Source: Acholeplasmatales bacterium DTU067 | GTDB lineage: Bacteria; Bacillota_I; Bacilli_A; ML615J-28; CAG-698 | NCBI GenBank assembly: GCA_001512995.1 | Contig: LFRY01000037.1 | Coordinates: 2,380-44,758, forward strand | DNA length: 42,379 nucleotides | Direction of reading: 5' to 3' | Shown here: positions 24,682 to 32,047 of the stretch, piece after piece | Numbering within the stretch: the stretch's first letter is position 1 | Layout of the letters: each line of letters opens with the position of its first letter | Program-made: the position numbers and the translations under genes | The notes under the pieces: generated by a model | The model's database searches: none | Told to the model about the DNA's origin: nothing | What the model saw: the letters and a program-made list of their open reading frames with translations, nothing else

Positions 24682-26593
24682 ATTTCGCGGCTCTGAGAAT
24701 AAGTTTCGTCATTTTCTCGGAAAAGGCGACCGGATCTTCCAAGGGGAGCCCTTCGATGAGCAGGGCTTGGCTGTATAACAGTTCGGCATAATCCTTGAAG
24801 TTTTCGTCCCCTTCCCGATGAATGCCCTCCAGAGCCGCAAACAGCTCATGTTTCGGGTTGATTTCCAGAATCCGCTTCGCCTTCGCCTTTTCACCTCCCG
24901 GAAGATTTGAGATGTATTTCTCCATTTCAAAAGAGAGCCCGTCAGCGCTGACCAGGCAGACGGGGGAAGCGGAAAGCCGTTTGGAAAGCACGACGTCGGT
25001 CACTTCCGGAGCCAGCGCTTCTTTCAAAGCTTCAAGAAAATCTTTTTTCTCCTTCGCGAGTTCCTCGATTTCCTTTTCTTCATCTGCGGAAAGCAAATCC
25101 AATTCGCCCTGATTGATTGATTTGAATTTCTTCTTTCCGAAACTCTGCATGATCTGCATGACAAACTCATCGATTTCGTCGGAAAGAATCAAAACATCAT
25201 AATCCTTGGCCTTGATGAGATCCATCTGCGGGAGGGCAAGGATCTGTTCCTTGGTCTTTCCGGAAGCATAATAAATGCATTCCTGGTCTTCCGCCATCGT
25301 TTCCACATATTCCTTCAGAGTGATGTAGCCATCCTGCTTGATTGTCTTATAGATCAGCAAATCCGCAAGCAAAGCCTTCTTTTCCCCGAAATTGTCATAG
25401 ACTCCGTATTTGATGTGGACGCCGAAGTTCTCGAAGAATTCGATGTATTTCTCCCTTTCGTTTTTGAGCATTCCTTCCAGCCTGTTGATGATTCGCTTCT
25501 CGATGTTGGTCGCAATCTTCTGCAGTTCCTGCGTCTTCTGGAGAAACTCGCGGCTGATGTTGAGCGGCAGATCGGCAGAATCGACCAAACCCCTGATGAA
25601 GCGGAGATAATCGGGGACGAGTTCTTTACATTTGTCCATGATGAAGACGCCCTTGGAATAGAGTTGCAAGCCTTTCTCGTATTTGTCGGAATAGAGATTG
25701 AAGGGCGGTTTCTTCGGGATGAATACCAATGCCGTGTAATTCAGCGCTCCCTCGACATTGATGTGAATCGAAGTCAGAGGATCCAGATAATCATAGTATT
25801 TCTGTTTATAAAAGGAATTGAGTTCTTCTTCCGTAATTTCCTTTTTCTGCTTCTTCCAAAGCGGGATCATCGAATTCAGGGTTTCAAGTTCCCTGACTTC
25901 CTCATCCTCACCGGTTTCGTTCCCTTCCGCATCCTTCTTCGGAACCGATTTCGTAACCTCCATTTTGATCGGGTAACGAATGTAATCGGAATATTTCTTG
26001 ACGAGCCGCCTCAGAGCAAATTCATCCAAAAACTCGTCGTAACTTTCGTTTTTTGTGTTTTTCCTGAGTTTCAGGGTCACTTTCGTCCCTTCCGGAAAAT
26101 CATCTATCTCATCAATTTCATAGGTATCGATGCCCCTGGAACGGAAGAAATAGGCCTTTTCGGAAAAAGGCGATTTTGTTCTGACTTCGACCTCCTCAGC
26201 GACCATGAAGGCGGAATAGAAGCCGACTCCGAACTGGCCGATGATCTCCAGGGCCTCCGTGTCGGATTTATCCTTCAGTCCTTCCAAAAACTCGCTCGAA
26301 CCGCTCTTCGCAATCGTTCCCAGGCTTTCAATCAATTCCTCATAAGTCATCCCGATGCCGTTGTCGGTGACTGAAAGCTTTCTTCTCTTTTTGTCAGGTT
26401 CCAACAGGATTTGGTATTCCTCATCCCGCCGTAATTTCTCATCCGTCAGGGCGAGAAAGCGATGCTTGTCAATGGCGTCGGAAGCGTTCGAAATCAGTTC
26501 CCGCAAAAATATTTCTCTGTTTGTATAAATCGAGTGCACCATCAGCTCAAGCAATCTTTTCGATTCGGTTTTGAATTCTCTGGTTTCTGCCAT
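24680..26593 (-). CDS. htpG: Chaperone protein HtpG (Hsp90)
   Basis: Cytoplasmic ATP-dependent chaperone, 637 aa, typical length. The N-terminal GHKL ATPase domain holds FLRELISNASDAIDK, VTDNGIGMTYEELIESLGTI and GQFGVGFYSAFMV. The middle domain has NLPLNISREFLQ and the catalytic-Arg region; the C-terminal dimerisation domain follows from about residue 500. The ATG at 26593 comes after AAGGAGGTACT. The promoter is embedded in a CIRCE element, which implies HrcA repression and heat induction. It ends in its own terminator, so it is monocistronic. The chromate-transporter gene ends only 11 nt upstream of the CIRCE. Confidence 0.98.
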   Translation of the reverse strand: MAETREFKTESKRLLELMVHSIYTNREIFLRELISNASDAIDKHRFLALTDEKLRRDEEYQILLEPDKKRRKLSVTDNGIGMTYEELIESLGTIAKSGSSEFLEGLKDKSDTEALEIIGQFGVGFYSAFMVAEEVEVRTKSPFSEKAYFFRSRGIDTYEIDEIDDFPEGTKVTLKLRKNTKNESYDEFLDEFALRRLVKKYSDYIRYPIKMEVTKSVPKKDAEGNETGEDEEVRELETLNSMIPLWKKQKKEITEEELNSFYKQKYYDYLDPLTSIHINVEGALNYTALVFIPKKPPFNLYSDKYEKGLQLYSKGVFIMDKCKELVPDYLRFIRGLVDSADLPLNISREFLQKTQELQKIATNIEKRIINRLEGMLKNEREKYIEFFENFGVHIKYGVYDNFGEKKALLADLLIYKTIKQDGYITLKEYVETMAEDQECIYYASGKTKEQILALPQMDLIKAKDYDVLILSDEIDEFVMQIMQSFGKKKFKSINQGELDLLSADEEKEIEELAKEKKDFLEALKEALAPEVTDVVLSKRLSASPVCLVSADGLSFEMEKYISNLPGGEKAKAKRILEINPKHELFAALEGIHREGDENFKDYAELLYSQALLIEGLPLEDPVAFSEKMTKLILRAAK

Positions 26594-26626
26594 AGTACCT
26601 CCTTGAAACTTCTTTTCTCTTCACTT

Positions 26627-26669
26627 ATTATATACCCAATCCTTAGCACTGTCAAGTTTCAAGTGCTAA
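26627..26669 (-). promoter_or_regulatory. htpG promoter with CIRCE (HrcA operator)
   Basis: On the minus strand TTAGCACTT-N9-CAGTGCTAA (26643-26669) matches the CIRCE consensus TTAGCACTC-N9-GAGTGCTAA, with one change in each arm. The promoter TTGACA (26650-26655), 17-nt spacer, TATAAT (26627-26632) overlaps its right half. Confidence 0.92.
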
Positions 26670-26679
26670 ATATTGGCTT

Positions 26680-27240
26680 TCAGAGAGGAAATATTCCGTA
26701 AAATATCAAACCCAAAATTCCGGAAATGATTATGATTTTGATGGCGCTGAGCTTTTTAAAAACAAGCTTCAGAAAGAAAACGGAAACCATGATTCCGAAA
26801 GCAACAAAATCAAAGCTCTTCAGATCAAATCCGTCACCGAAAACATTTTTCAAGATCAATTCCAGCACAACCGCGAAAATCAAACCTACGACAATCACCT
26901 TCACGGTTTCAAAGCCTGTGCGAATGCTTTTGTATTCAAGGAAATTATAAATGAAACGGGCAATGATCAAAATGATGATGAACGAAGGCAGGACCACGCC
27001 GATTGTCGCGACTGCGGAACCGAGAACGCCGCCCAAATCATATCCCACAAAGGTCGCTGTATTGACGGCAAAGGGACCGGGGGTTGATTCCGAAATCGCA
27101 AAAACGTTAAGCAAATCCTCCGCTTCCAGCCAGCCGCGCCCGACGATTTGTTCTTGAAGCATCGGAATCATCGCATAGCCGCCGCCGATTGTGAAGAGAC
27201 CGACGAGGAAGAAAACGAGGAAGAGTTCCAAATAAATCAT
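26680..27240 (-). CDS. Chromate transporter family (CHR) subunit, second half
   Basis: Membrane protein of 186 aa, one CHR domain. Landmarks: GLFTIGGGYAMIPMLQEQIV and GWLEAEDLLNVFAISESTPGP, then NTATFVGYDLGG and several helices. It overlaps the preceding CHR gene by four bases (ATGA), so the two short CHR proteins probably work as a heterodimer, as reported for other paired short-chain ChrA proteins. Members export chromate or other oxyanions, but many have unknown cargo. The stop lies 11 nt before the htpG CIRCE, and no separate terminator is seen. Confidence 0.9.
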   Translation of the reverse strand: MIYLELFLVFFLVGLFTIGGGYAMIPMLQEQIVGRGWLEAEDLLNVFAISESTPGPFAVNTATFVGYDLGGVLGSAVATIGVVLPSFIIILIIARFIYNFLEYKSIRTGFETVKVIVVGLIFAVVLELILKNVFGDGFDLKSFDFVAFGIMVSVFFLKLVFKKLSAIKIIIISGILGLIFYGIFPL

Positions 27241-27794
27241 TCCCGCTCCTCCCTTCCGGTTTTCAATAACTGCCCGATAAGGCCGAAAACAAAACCGAAA
27301 ACAAGCAGGCAGAGCGAAAGAAACCTGAATTCAAGAAACACGCTCAGCCCGAATGCGAGAGCTATCAAAAAATAATTGACCGCCGTTTTCGGGATTTGTT
27401 TGAAAAAGCGCAAGCCCGCATTGAAGATCAAAACCGTCACCCCGGCCCGGATTCCTCGGAAAATGTCGGCAATGACTTTGATCTTCAGGAAATCCTCAAA
27501 AAACAAGGCAACCAATATAATGACAAAAAATGAGGGGAGGACGACGCCCAAAGAGGCAGCGAAACTCCCCCAAAAACCGCCGATTTTATGGCCGACGAAG
27601 GTTGCGGAATTGACGGCAATCACGCCCGGAGTCGCCTCCGCAATCGCCAGCATGTCCAACATTTCGTCGTTATTTATCCAACCTTTTTTGTCGACGAGCT
27701 CTTCCCTAATCAGGGGCACCATTGCGTAGCCGCCCCCGAAGGTGAAGGCGCCGATTTTAAAAAATGTGAGAAAAAGTTCGAGTTTTTTATTCAT
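27237..27794 (-). CDS. Chromate transporter family (CHR) subunit, first half
   Basis: Membrane protein of 185 aa. The ATG at 27794 (MNKKLELFLTFFKIG) overlaps the SDR stop by 8 nt; the longer open frame reads through the SDR end and is not used. CHR landmarks: GAFTFGGGYAMVPLIREELV, GWINNDEMLDMLAIAEATPG and NSATFVGHKIGGFWGS. It is similar in layout to the following gene, which it overlaps by ATGA. The pair sits behind an SDR gene in one transcript. Confidence 0.9.
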   Translation of the reverse strand: MNKKLELFLTFFKIGAFTFGGGYAMVPLIREELVDKKGWINNDEMLDMLAIAEATPGVIAVNSATFVGHKIGGFWGSFAASLGVVLPSFFVIILVALFFEDFLKIKVIADIFRGIRAGVTVLIFNAGLRFFKQIPKTAVNYFLIALAFGLSVFLEFRFLSLCLLVFGFVFGLIGQLLKTGREERE

Positions 27795-28572
27795 CGCCGC
27801 CACCGTAGAGTTTGTAGAGTACATGGTTTAAAAAGCGATAGGGAACGAGTCTTTTCAAAAAGACCAGGACCTTGTATCCGAAACCGACCGTGATGCGGAT
27901 CGGCGGATTTTTCTTTTTCAAAACCTTATGGATTACCTTCGCGACCGCAGTCGGGGGCATGCCGCGCATTTCATCCCTTTCCATTTTCTCAAGGGATTTT
28001 CTGATTCTTTTGCCGTAAATCCCGTCTTCCAAGATTCCTTTCTTCCGGTTGGCGGTGAAAGAAGTCTGCGTATCCCCCGGAAGCACGAGCACCGAACGCA
28101 CCCCGAAAGGACGCGTTTCGATGTTGAGGGCTTCCGAGAAGATCCCGAGCCCCGCTTTCGTGAGCGAATAAAAGGCCTGGAAGGGGATTGCCATGTCCCC
28201 GGCGACGCTTCCGATGTTAATGATTCTGCCCTTGGTTTTTCTTAAATAAGGGAGCGCGACCTGCACGACGTTCACCACGCCCAATAAATTGACGTCGATG
28301 ATTTGTTGTACATCTTCGATGGGAGTATATTCTATGGAGCCGCCGACGCCGATGCCGGCATTGTTGATCACGGCATCGATGTCCTCGGGTATCATCGCAA
28401 ATGCTTCTTCGACTTGGCGTCTCTCCGTCACATCGCAGGGAAGATAGGTGATGAGTTCGCTTTCTCCCTTCCTGCGCGATAGCCCGTAGACCTTATAACC
28501 CTTCCTTGCCAGATATTCACCGGTTGCAAGACCGATTCCGGAAGACGCTCCGGTAATGACTACTGTTTTCAT
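27787..28572 (-). CDS. Short-chain dehydrogenase/reductase
   Basis: Classical SDR of 261 aa that uses NAD(P)H; the substrate is unknown. Visible motifs: TGASSGIGLA (residues 6-15, cofactor binding), NNAGIGVGGS, the catalytic Ser in NIGSVAG and YSLTKAG with the Tyr-Lys pair. The C-terminal ~60 residues are basic and include RITVGFGYKVLVFLKRLVPY, a hydrophobic tail often seen in membrane-associated SDRs of Firmicutes. GGTGAG precedes the ATG. It is the first gene of the SDR-chrA-chrA transcript. Physiological coupling to the transporter is not evident. Confidence 0.9.
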   Translation of the reverse strand: MKTVVITGASSGIGLATGEYLARKGYKVYGLSRRKGESELITYLPCDVTERRQVEEAFAMIPEDIDAVINNAGIGVGGSIEYTPIEDVQQIIDVNLLGVVNVVQVALPYLRKTKGRIINIGSVAGDMAIPFQAFYSLTKAGLGIFSEALNIETRPFGVRSVLVLPGDTQTSFTANRKKGILEDGIYGKRIRKSLEKMERDEMRGMPPTAVAKVIHKVLKKKNPPIRITVGFGYKVLVFLKRLVPYRFLNHVLYKLYGGGDE

Positions 28573-28600
28573 AAACTCACCTTTCCAAAGATTTACTATT

Positions 28601-28629
28601 ATTATATAGAAGGTTGGCGATAATTACAA
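28601..28629 (-). promoter_or_regulatory. Promoter of SDR-chrA operon
   Basis: Minus-strand TTGTAA (28624-28629), 17-nt spacer, TATAAT (28601-28606). Confidence 0.75.
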
Positions 28630-28715
28630 GAAGGAGGCGAACAAATAAGCGCTTCTATGCTTTTCCCGTTTACAGGCGAAGTTTATTCACATAATCTATA
28701 GCGGTAGGTGATGCG

Positions 28716-28805
28716 ATGTTCTTTGATCCCTTCTTCTGTTGTTGCTGTTGCTGTTTTCGCAGATTCAGAAGAAGAAGATGTTTCTTCGACCCCTTCTTCT
28801 TCTAA
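28716..28805 (+). CDS. Candidate 29-aa poly-cysteine microprotein
   Basis: Short plus-strand ORF in an otherwise empty 248-nt gap. It starts ATG at 28716 with GGTAGGTGAT upstream and ends TAA at 28803-28805. The product begins MFFDPFF, continues with six consecutive Cys, then FRRFRRRRC, and ends FFDPFFF. It is therefore a Cys6 run and an Arg cluster between two FFDPFF copies. A weak promoter-like pair (TTTACA near 28670, CATAAT near 28690) and the terminator at 28809-28852 bracket it. Overlapping frames exist: a 37-codon plus frame (MRCSLIPSS...), and an Glu/Ser/Thr-rich minus frame in phase with mscL after its stop. Low-complexity GAA/TTC repeats make any ORF here uncertain. Possible roles (metal or thiol binding, membrane association) are speculative. 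Confidence 0.4.
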   Translation: MFFDPFFCCCCCCFRRFRRRRCFFDPFFF

Positions 28806-28807
28806 GC

Positions 28808-28852
28808 AAAAAACGGCCCGTTAGATTTCTTCTTTCGGGTCGTTTTCTTTTT
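28808..28852. terminator. Bidirectional terminator after mscL / poly-Cys ORF
   Basis: A 10-bp stem AAACGGCCCG / CGGGTCGTTT (one G-U) with a 15-nt loop, flanked by A/T runs on both sides. It overlaps the last codons of mscL and stands directly after the plus-strand microprotein ORF. Confidence 0.8.
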
Positions 28853-29279
28853 TCAATAAATCCCTGATTTCCATGAGCAATTCCTCGGCTTTCGGTCCCG
28901 GCTCCTCTTCTTTCTTTTCTTCTTCTTTTTTTCTGAAAGCATCAATCCGTTTCCGGAAAGAAATCGCGGTTTTGATGATGAGGAAGATTGTCAGAGCGAC
29001 GATCAGAAAGTCGATGATCGACTGCAGGAAAGCCCCGTAATTCAAAGTCACAGCACTTTCCAGAATCTCTCCTTCCGCATTCGTCACCGCCGGAACCAAA
29101 ACCAGCGTCGCTTCAGAAATGTTCCTGCCCCCGAGTAAACCGATCAGGGGCATCAGGATGTCGTTCACCAAACTGGTTACGATTTTATTGAATGCTCCGC
29201 CGATGATGATGCCCGTGGCCAGATCCAAAACATTCCCGCGCTGAATAAAATCGCGGAATTCGCGGAAAAATTTATGCAT
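28821..29279 (-). CDS. mscL: Large-conductance mechanosensitive channel
   Basis: Membrane pore that opens under osmotic downshock. The ATG at 29279 (MHKFFREFRDFIQRG) follows GAGGTGAGC. The 152-aa product has the N-terminal amphipathic helix, TM1 with GNVLDLATGIIIGGAFNKIV and SLVNDILMP, a periplasmic-type loop (GGRNISEATLVLVPAVTNAE), TM2 (SIIDFLIVALTIFLIIKT) and a long charged C-terminal tail (RKKEEEKKEEEPGPKAEELL). The start overlaps the birA stop by 8 nt, placing it last in the pckA-oad-birA operon. This is an odd neighbour for a biotin-enzyme operon and probably only shares the transcript. Confidence 0.95.
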   Translation of the reverse strand: MHKFFREFRDFIQRGNVLDLATGIIIGGAFNKIVTSLVNDILMPLIGLLGGRNISEATLVLVPAVTNAEGEILESAVTLNYGAFLQSIIDFLIVALTIFLIIKTAISFRKRIDAFRKKEEEKKEEEPGPKAEELLMEIRDLLKKENDPKEEI

Positions 29280-30009
29280 GCTCACCTCGATAAATTTCCT
29301 TCAGGGTGATTTCCCCCGAGGAGTATTCTCTTCTTTCTTCTCCGATTTCCAATAAAATGTTCCCGTTGCCGAGGATGTCGAGCACTTTCGCCCGTCTGCG
29401 CGTTTTGAAATCATCGAAAATTACTTCTTTTCCGATTAGCGAAGAATGCGCGTGCGCAATTTCGATGAACTCGTTTCCTCCTTCCAAGAAATCCCGGAAA
29501 TAATGATCGAGGTTTTCCAGGAGGGCTTGCTTCAGGGAATCAATATCTTGGCGTTTTCCCGTCGCAAGCGCCAAGGAAGTCGCTTTTTCCGTAAGCTCTG
29601 CCGGAAATTCGAGCGTGTTCACATTGATTCCGAAGCCGATGATGAGCGCAACTAGTTTTTGCGAATCAATGACCGTTTCGCTTAAAATTCCGGCAATTTT
29701 CTTATCACCGTTCACGATGTCGTTTGGCCATTTGATGGCAACCGGAAGGAGGGGATGGATGGTTTTCCAGGCCGCTGCCGCCGCGACGAGCGCCGTCTTG
29801 GGGAGTTCGTCCAAGGGAAGCGCATCTTTGATCAGAACGGAAAGCGCCAAATCATCTCCGGAAAACCATTTCCTGCCCAACCTTCCCCTGCCCGCCGTCT
29901 GTTCTTTCGCATGAACCACGGCATAGTTGGGCAAACTTTTAAAATTTTCTTTTAGAAATAAATTTGTTGAGGGAAGGGAAGCAAAAACCAACTCATGTGC
30001 GAAGCGCAT
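29272..30009 (-). CDS. birA: Biotin--protein ligase (monofunctional BirA)
   Basis: Attaches biotin through biotinyl-5'-AMP to the lysine of biotin carrier proteins. The 245-aa product lacks the N-terminal HTH of the repressor-type BirA, so it should be an enzyme only. Landmarks: FASLPSTNLFLKEN, the adenylate-binding KEQTAGRGRLGRKWFSG, the IKWPNDIVNGDKKIAGILSE block and the small C-terminal SH3-like domain. Its ATG shares one base with the stop of the biotin carrier gene (TGATG), so enzyme and substrate are translationally coupled. Confidence 0.95.
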   Translation of the reverse strand: MRFAHELVFASLPSTNLFLKENFKSLPNYAVVHAKEQTAGRGRLGRKWFSGDDLALSVLIKDALPLDELPKTALVAAAAAWKTIHPLLPVAIKWPNDIVNGDKKIAGILSETVIDSQKLVALIIGFGINVNTLEFPAELTEKATSLALATGKRQDIDSLKQALLENLDHYFRDFLEGGNEFIEIAHAHSSLIGKEVIFDDFKTRRRAKVLDILGNGNILLEIGEERREYSSGEITLKEIYRGEHA

Positions 30010-30350
30010 CAGCCGATGATGACCAGGGGGGCCTGGTTGTCGACATTCTGGCCCTTTTCGACAAGAACTTCTTTCACCGTCCCCGAGGCGGTGCTCACGA
30101 TGTCGTTTTCCAGTTTCATCGCTTCCAAAACGACCACGACGTCACCCCGCTTCACCACATCCCCCACCCTGACTTTCACATCAATGATCGTTCCCTGCAT
30201 CGGGGCCTTTACGACAGCACCCTCCCCAGCGGTTGGTTTCGGGGGAGCCGGAGCCGCTTGCGGAGTAGGCGCGGAAGCTGGCGCTTCTTCAACGCTCTCA
30301 ACTTCCACAACATACACTTTCCCGTTCACTTTCAGTCTATAAATTTTCAT
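30009..30350 (-). CDS. Biotin carboxyl carrier protein of the decarboxylase complex
   Basis: A 113-aa carrier that shuttles CO2 on biotin. An N-terminal strand region (MKIYRLKVNGKVYVVEVE) is followed by a Pro/Ala-rich flexible linker (residues ~23-42) and a C-terminal biotinyl domain with the attachment motif EAMKLEN; Lys79 is the predicted site. The ATG follows AGGAGGGTCAA. It overlaps oadG by 14 nt and birA by one base. Its separate gene, next to oadA and oadG, corresponds to the carrier domain that many OadA proteins carry at their own C-terminus. Confidence 0.94.
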   Translation of the reverse strand: MKIYRLKVNGKVYVVEVESVEEAPASAPTPQAAPAPPKPTAGEGAVVKAPMQGTIIDVKVRVGDVVKRGDVVVVLEAMKLENDIVSTASGTVKEVLVEKGQNVDNQAPLVIIG

Positions 30351-30660
30351 TTGACCCTCCTTGAATTTCTCTTATCGAAAGCAGCCGGACATCTTTTTTT
30401 GTCTCTTCAGCATAATCAATCGCCGCGACCAGAGCTGCCACCATCATGTCTTCGTCGGTGATGTCCGCAAGCGAAAAAGCGGCTTTCGGCTGCAAAACAG
30501 TCCTTTCGGTAGGTACAACGGTCTCGCTTTCTTCTTTGGTTGTTTCAAAGGTTTTTCCGGAAGCGAGACGGTAGAAAGTGAGCGCGAAAACGAAGATGAT
30601 CAAGAAGGAGAGAAACAAAGCCGCGCTCAAAATGTATTCAAGCGGTGTCGCGAGTATCAT
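30337..30660 (-). CDS. OadG-like gamma subunit
   Basis: Small membrane subunit of sodium-pumping decarboxylases that joins the alpha and beta subunits. The ATG at 30660 is chosen because AGGTG lies 6 nt upstream; an ATG three codons earlier directly touches the site. The 107-aa product has one N-terminal transmembrane helix (EYILSAALFLSFLIIFVFAL), a hydrophilic middle, and the OadG-type block DEDMMVAALVAAIDYA. It lies between the carboxyltransferase alpha gene and the biotin carrier gene. The presence of a gamma-like subunit points to a membrane-bound complex. Confidence 0.82.
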   Translation of the reverse strand: MILATPLEYILSAALFLSFLIIFVFALTFYRLASGKTFETTKEESETVVPTERTVLQPKAAFSLADITDEDMMVAALVAAIDYAEETKKDVRLLSIREIQGGSNENL

Positions 30661-30665
30661 GCCAT

Positions 30666-32045
30666 TCACCTGCCAATGTAGAGATTGAATTCCACAACCT
30701 CGAGTTGCGGTTGTTTTTTATTTTGCAGGAATTTCACGGCGACGTTTTCGAAGAGGGCAATGGAAAGCACGTCTTCGTCAGTCTCCGCCAAATCCCGGTA
30801 TTTTTCCTTTAATTTTTCAAACTGCGGTTCCAAATCATCGGCCGGCCGATAATCGATGGTCGGCTCGGACCCGATGATTTTCGCCTTCACTTCCGGATCG
30901 ACCGGAGCAGGGCTTGTGCCGTAGTAACCGCGCAGGTATTCTTTGACCTCGCCCGGGACAAGTTTGTATCTTTCCCCGGAAAGCACGTTCATCACCGCCT
31001 GCGTGCCCACCATCTGCGACAGGGGCGTGACCAGGGGCGGATAACCAAGATCCCTTCTCACATTCGGCACCTCCCGTAGCACTTCTTCGAGCCTGGGGAG
31101 CGCGCCCTGGTTTTTCAGCTGGTTCAGCAGATTCGAAAGCATCCCGCCGGGAATCTGATATTTCAGAATGTCGGGGTTTGTGAAGAGGGCGCGAGGGTTT
31201 AGGAGACCGTTTTCCAGGTATTTGTCCTGAACTTTTCGCATTTTCTCCGCAGCCCGTTCCAGCATCCCCACATCCATGCCCGGATCATGCTCCGTTCCCA
31301 TAAGGGCGTAAACGAAGGATTCGGTCGCGGGCTGGCTCGTTCCCCCGGAGATGGGCGAGAGGGCGGTGTCGATGATGTCCACGCCCGCTTCGATCGCTTT
31401 CAGATAAGTCATCTCCGCGATCCCTCCCGTGCAATGGGAATGGAGTTCCAAGGGAAGCTCCGTGTTTTCCTTCAGGCGGGTGATGAGTTCGTAAGCTGCG
31501 CCCGGCAAGAGCACGCCCGCCATGTCCTTGATGCAGAGGGAATCCGCGCCCATGGATTTAGCCTTTTTCGCCAGTTCCACATAATAATCCACAGTATGCA
31601 CGGGGCTGGTCGTGTAGCTCATTGCGATCTGGCAATGCCCACCGTATTTTTTTATTGCCTTGACGGCGCATTCCAAATTTCTTAAATCGTTCAAAGCGTC
31701 AAAGACGCGGATGATGTCGATGCCGTTCGCGAGCGATTTTTCTACAAATTTCTCGACGATATCGTCGGAATAATGCTTGTATCCGAGCAGGTTCTGGCCG
31801 CGGAGAAGCATCTGCAGTTTCGTGTTTTTGCAGACAGCGCGGACCTGCCGGAGCCTTTCCCATGGATCCTCGTTCAAAAACCGCAGACAGGCATCGAAAG
31901 TTGCCCCGCCCCAGACTTCGAGAGCATGGTAGCCCGCTTTATCTATTTCCTCCAGGGCAAGGAGCACGTCCTCGGTGGTCATGCGGGTTGCGAAGAGAGA
32001 TTGGTGACCGTCCCGAAGACTCGTTTCCACAAACTTCACGCCCAT
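30666..32045 (-). CDS. oadA: Oxaloacetate decarboxylase alpha / pyruvate carboxylase subunit B, without carrier domain
   Basis: Carboxyltransferase that moves CO2 between oxaloacetate and carrier-bound biotin, giving pyruvate. Landmarks of the DRE-TIM/HMGL-like fold: ETSLRDGHQSLFATRM (metal/catalytic Asp, residues 7-22), LLRGQNLLGYKHY, RVFDALND, the active-site Lys in SLCIKDMAGVL, and metal ligands in LELHSHCTGG. The conserved C-terminal region includes NPDILKYQIPGGMLSNL and TPLSQMVGTQAVMNVL. At 459 aa it stops before a biotinyl domain, which is supplied by the separate carrier gene. AGGAGG precedes the ATG, three nt after pckA. Without a beta subunit nearby, either Oad or split pyruvate carboxylase is possible; the gamma subunit favours Oad. 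Confidence 0.92.
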   Translation of the reverse strand: MGVKFVETSLRDGHQSLFATRMTTEDVLLALEEIDKAGYHALEVWGGATFDACLRFLNEDPWERLRQVRAVCKNTKLQMLLRGQNLLGYKHYSDDIVEKFVEKSLANGIDIIRVFDALNDLRNLECAVKAIKKYGGHCQIAMSYTTSPVHTVDYYVELAKKAKSMGADSLCIKDMAGVLLPGAAYELITRLKENTELPLELHSHCTGGIAEMTYLKAIEAGVDIIDTALSPISGGTSQPATESFVYALMGTEHDPGMDVGMLERAAEKMRKVQDKYLENGLLNPRALFTNPDILKYQIPGGMLSNLLNQLKNQGALPRLEEVLREVPNVRRDLGYPPLVTPLSQMVGTQAVMNVLSGERYKLVPGEVKEYLRGYYGTSPAPVDPEVKAKIIGSEPTIDYRPADDLEPQFEKLKEKYRDLAETDEDVLSIALFENVAVKFLQNKKQPQLEVVEFNLYIGR

Positions 32046-32047
32046 TT

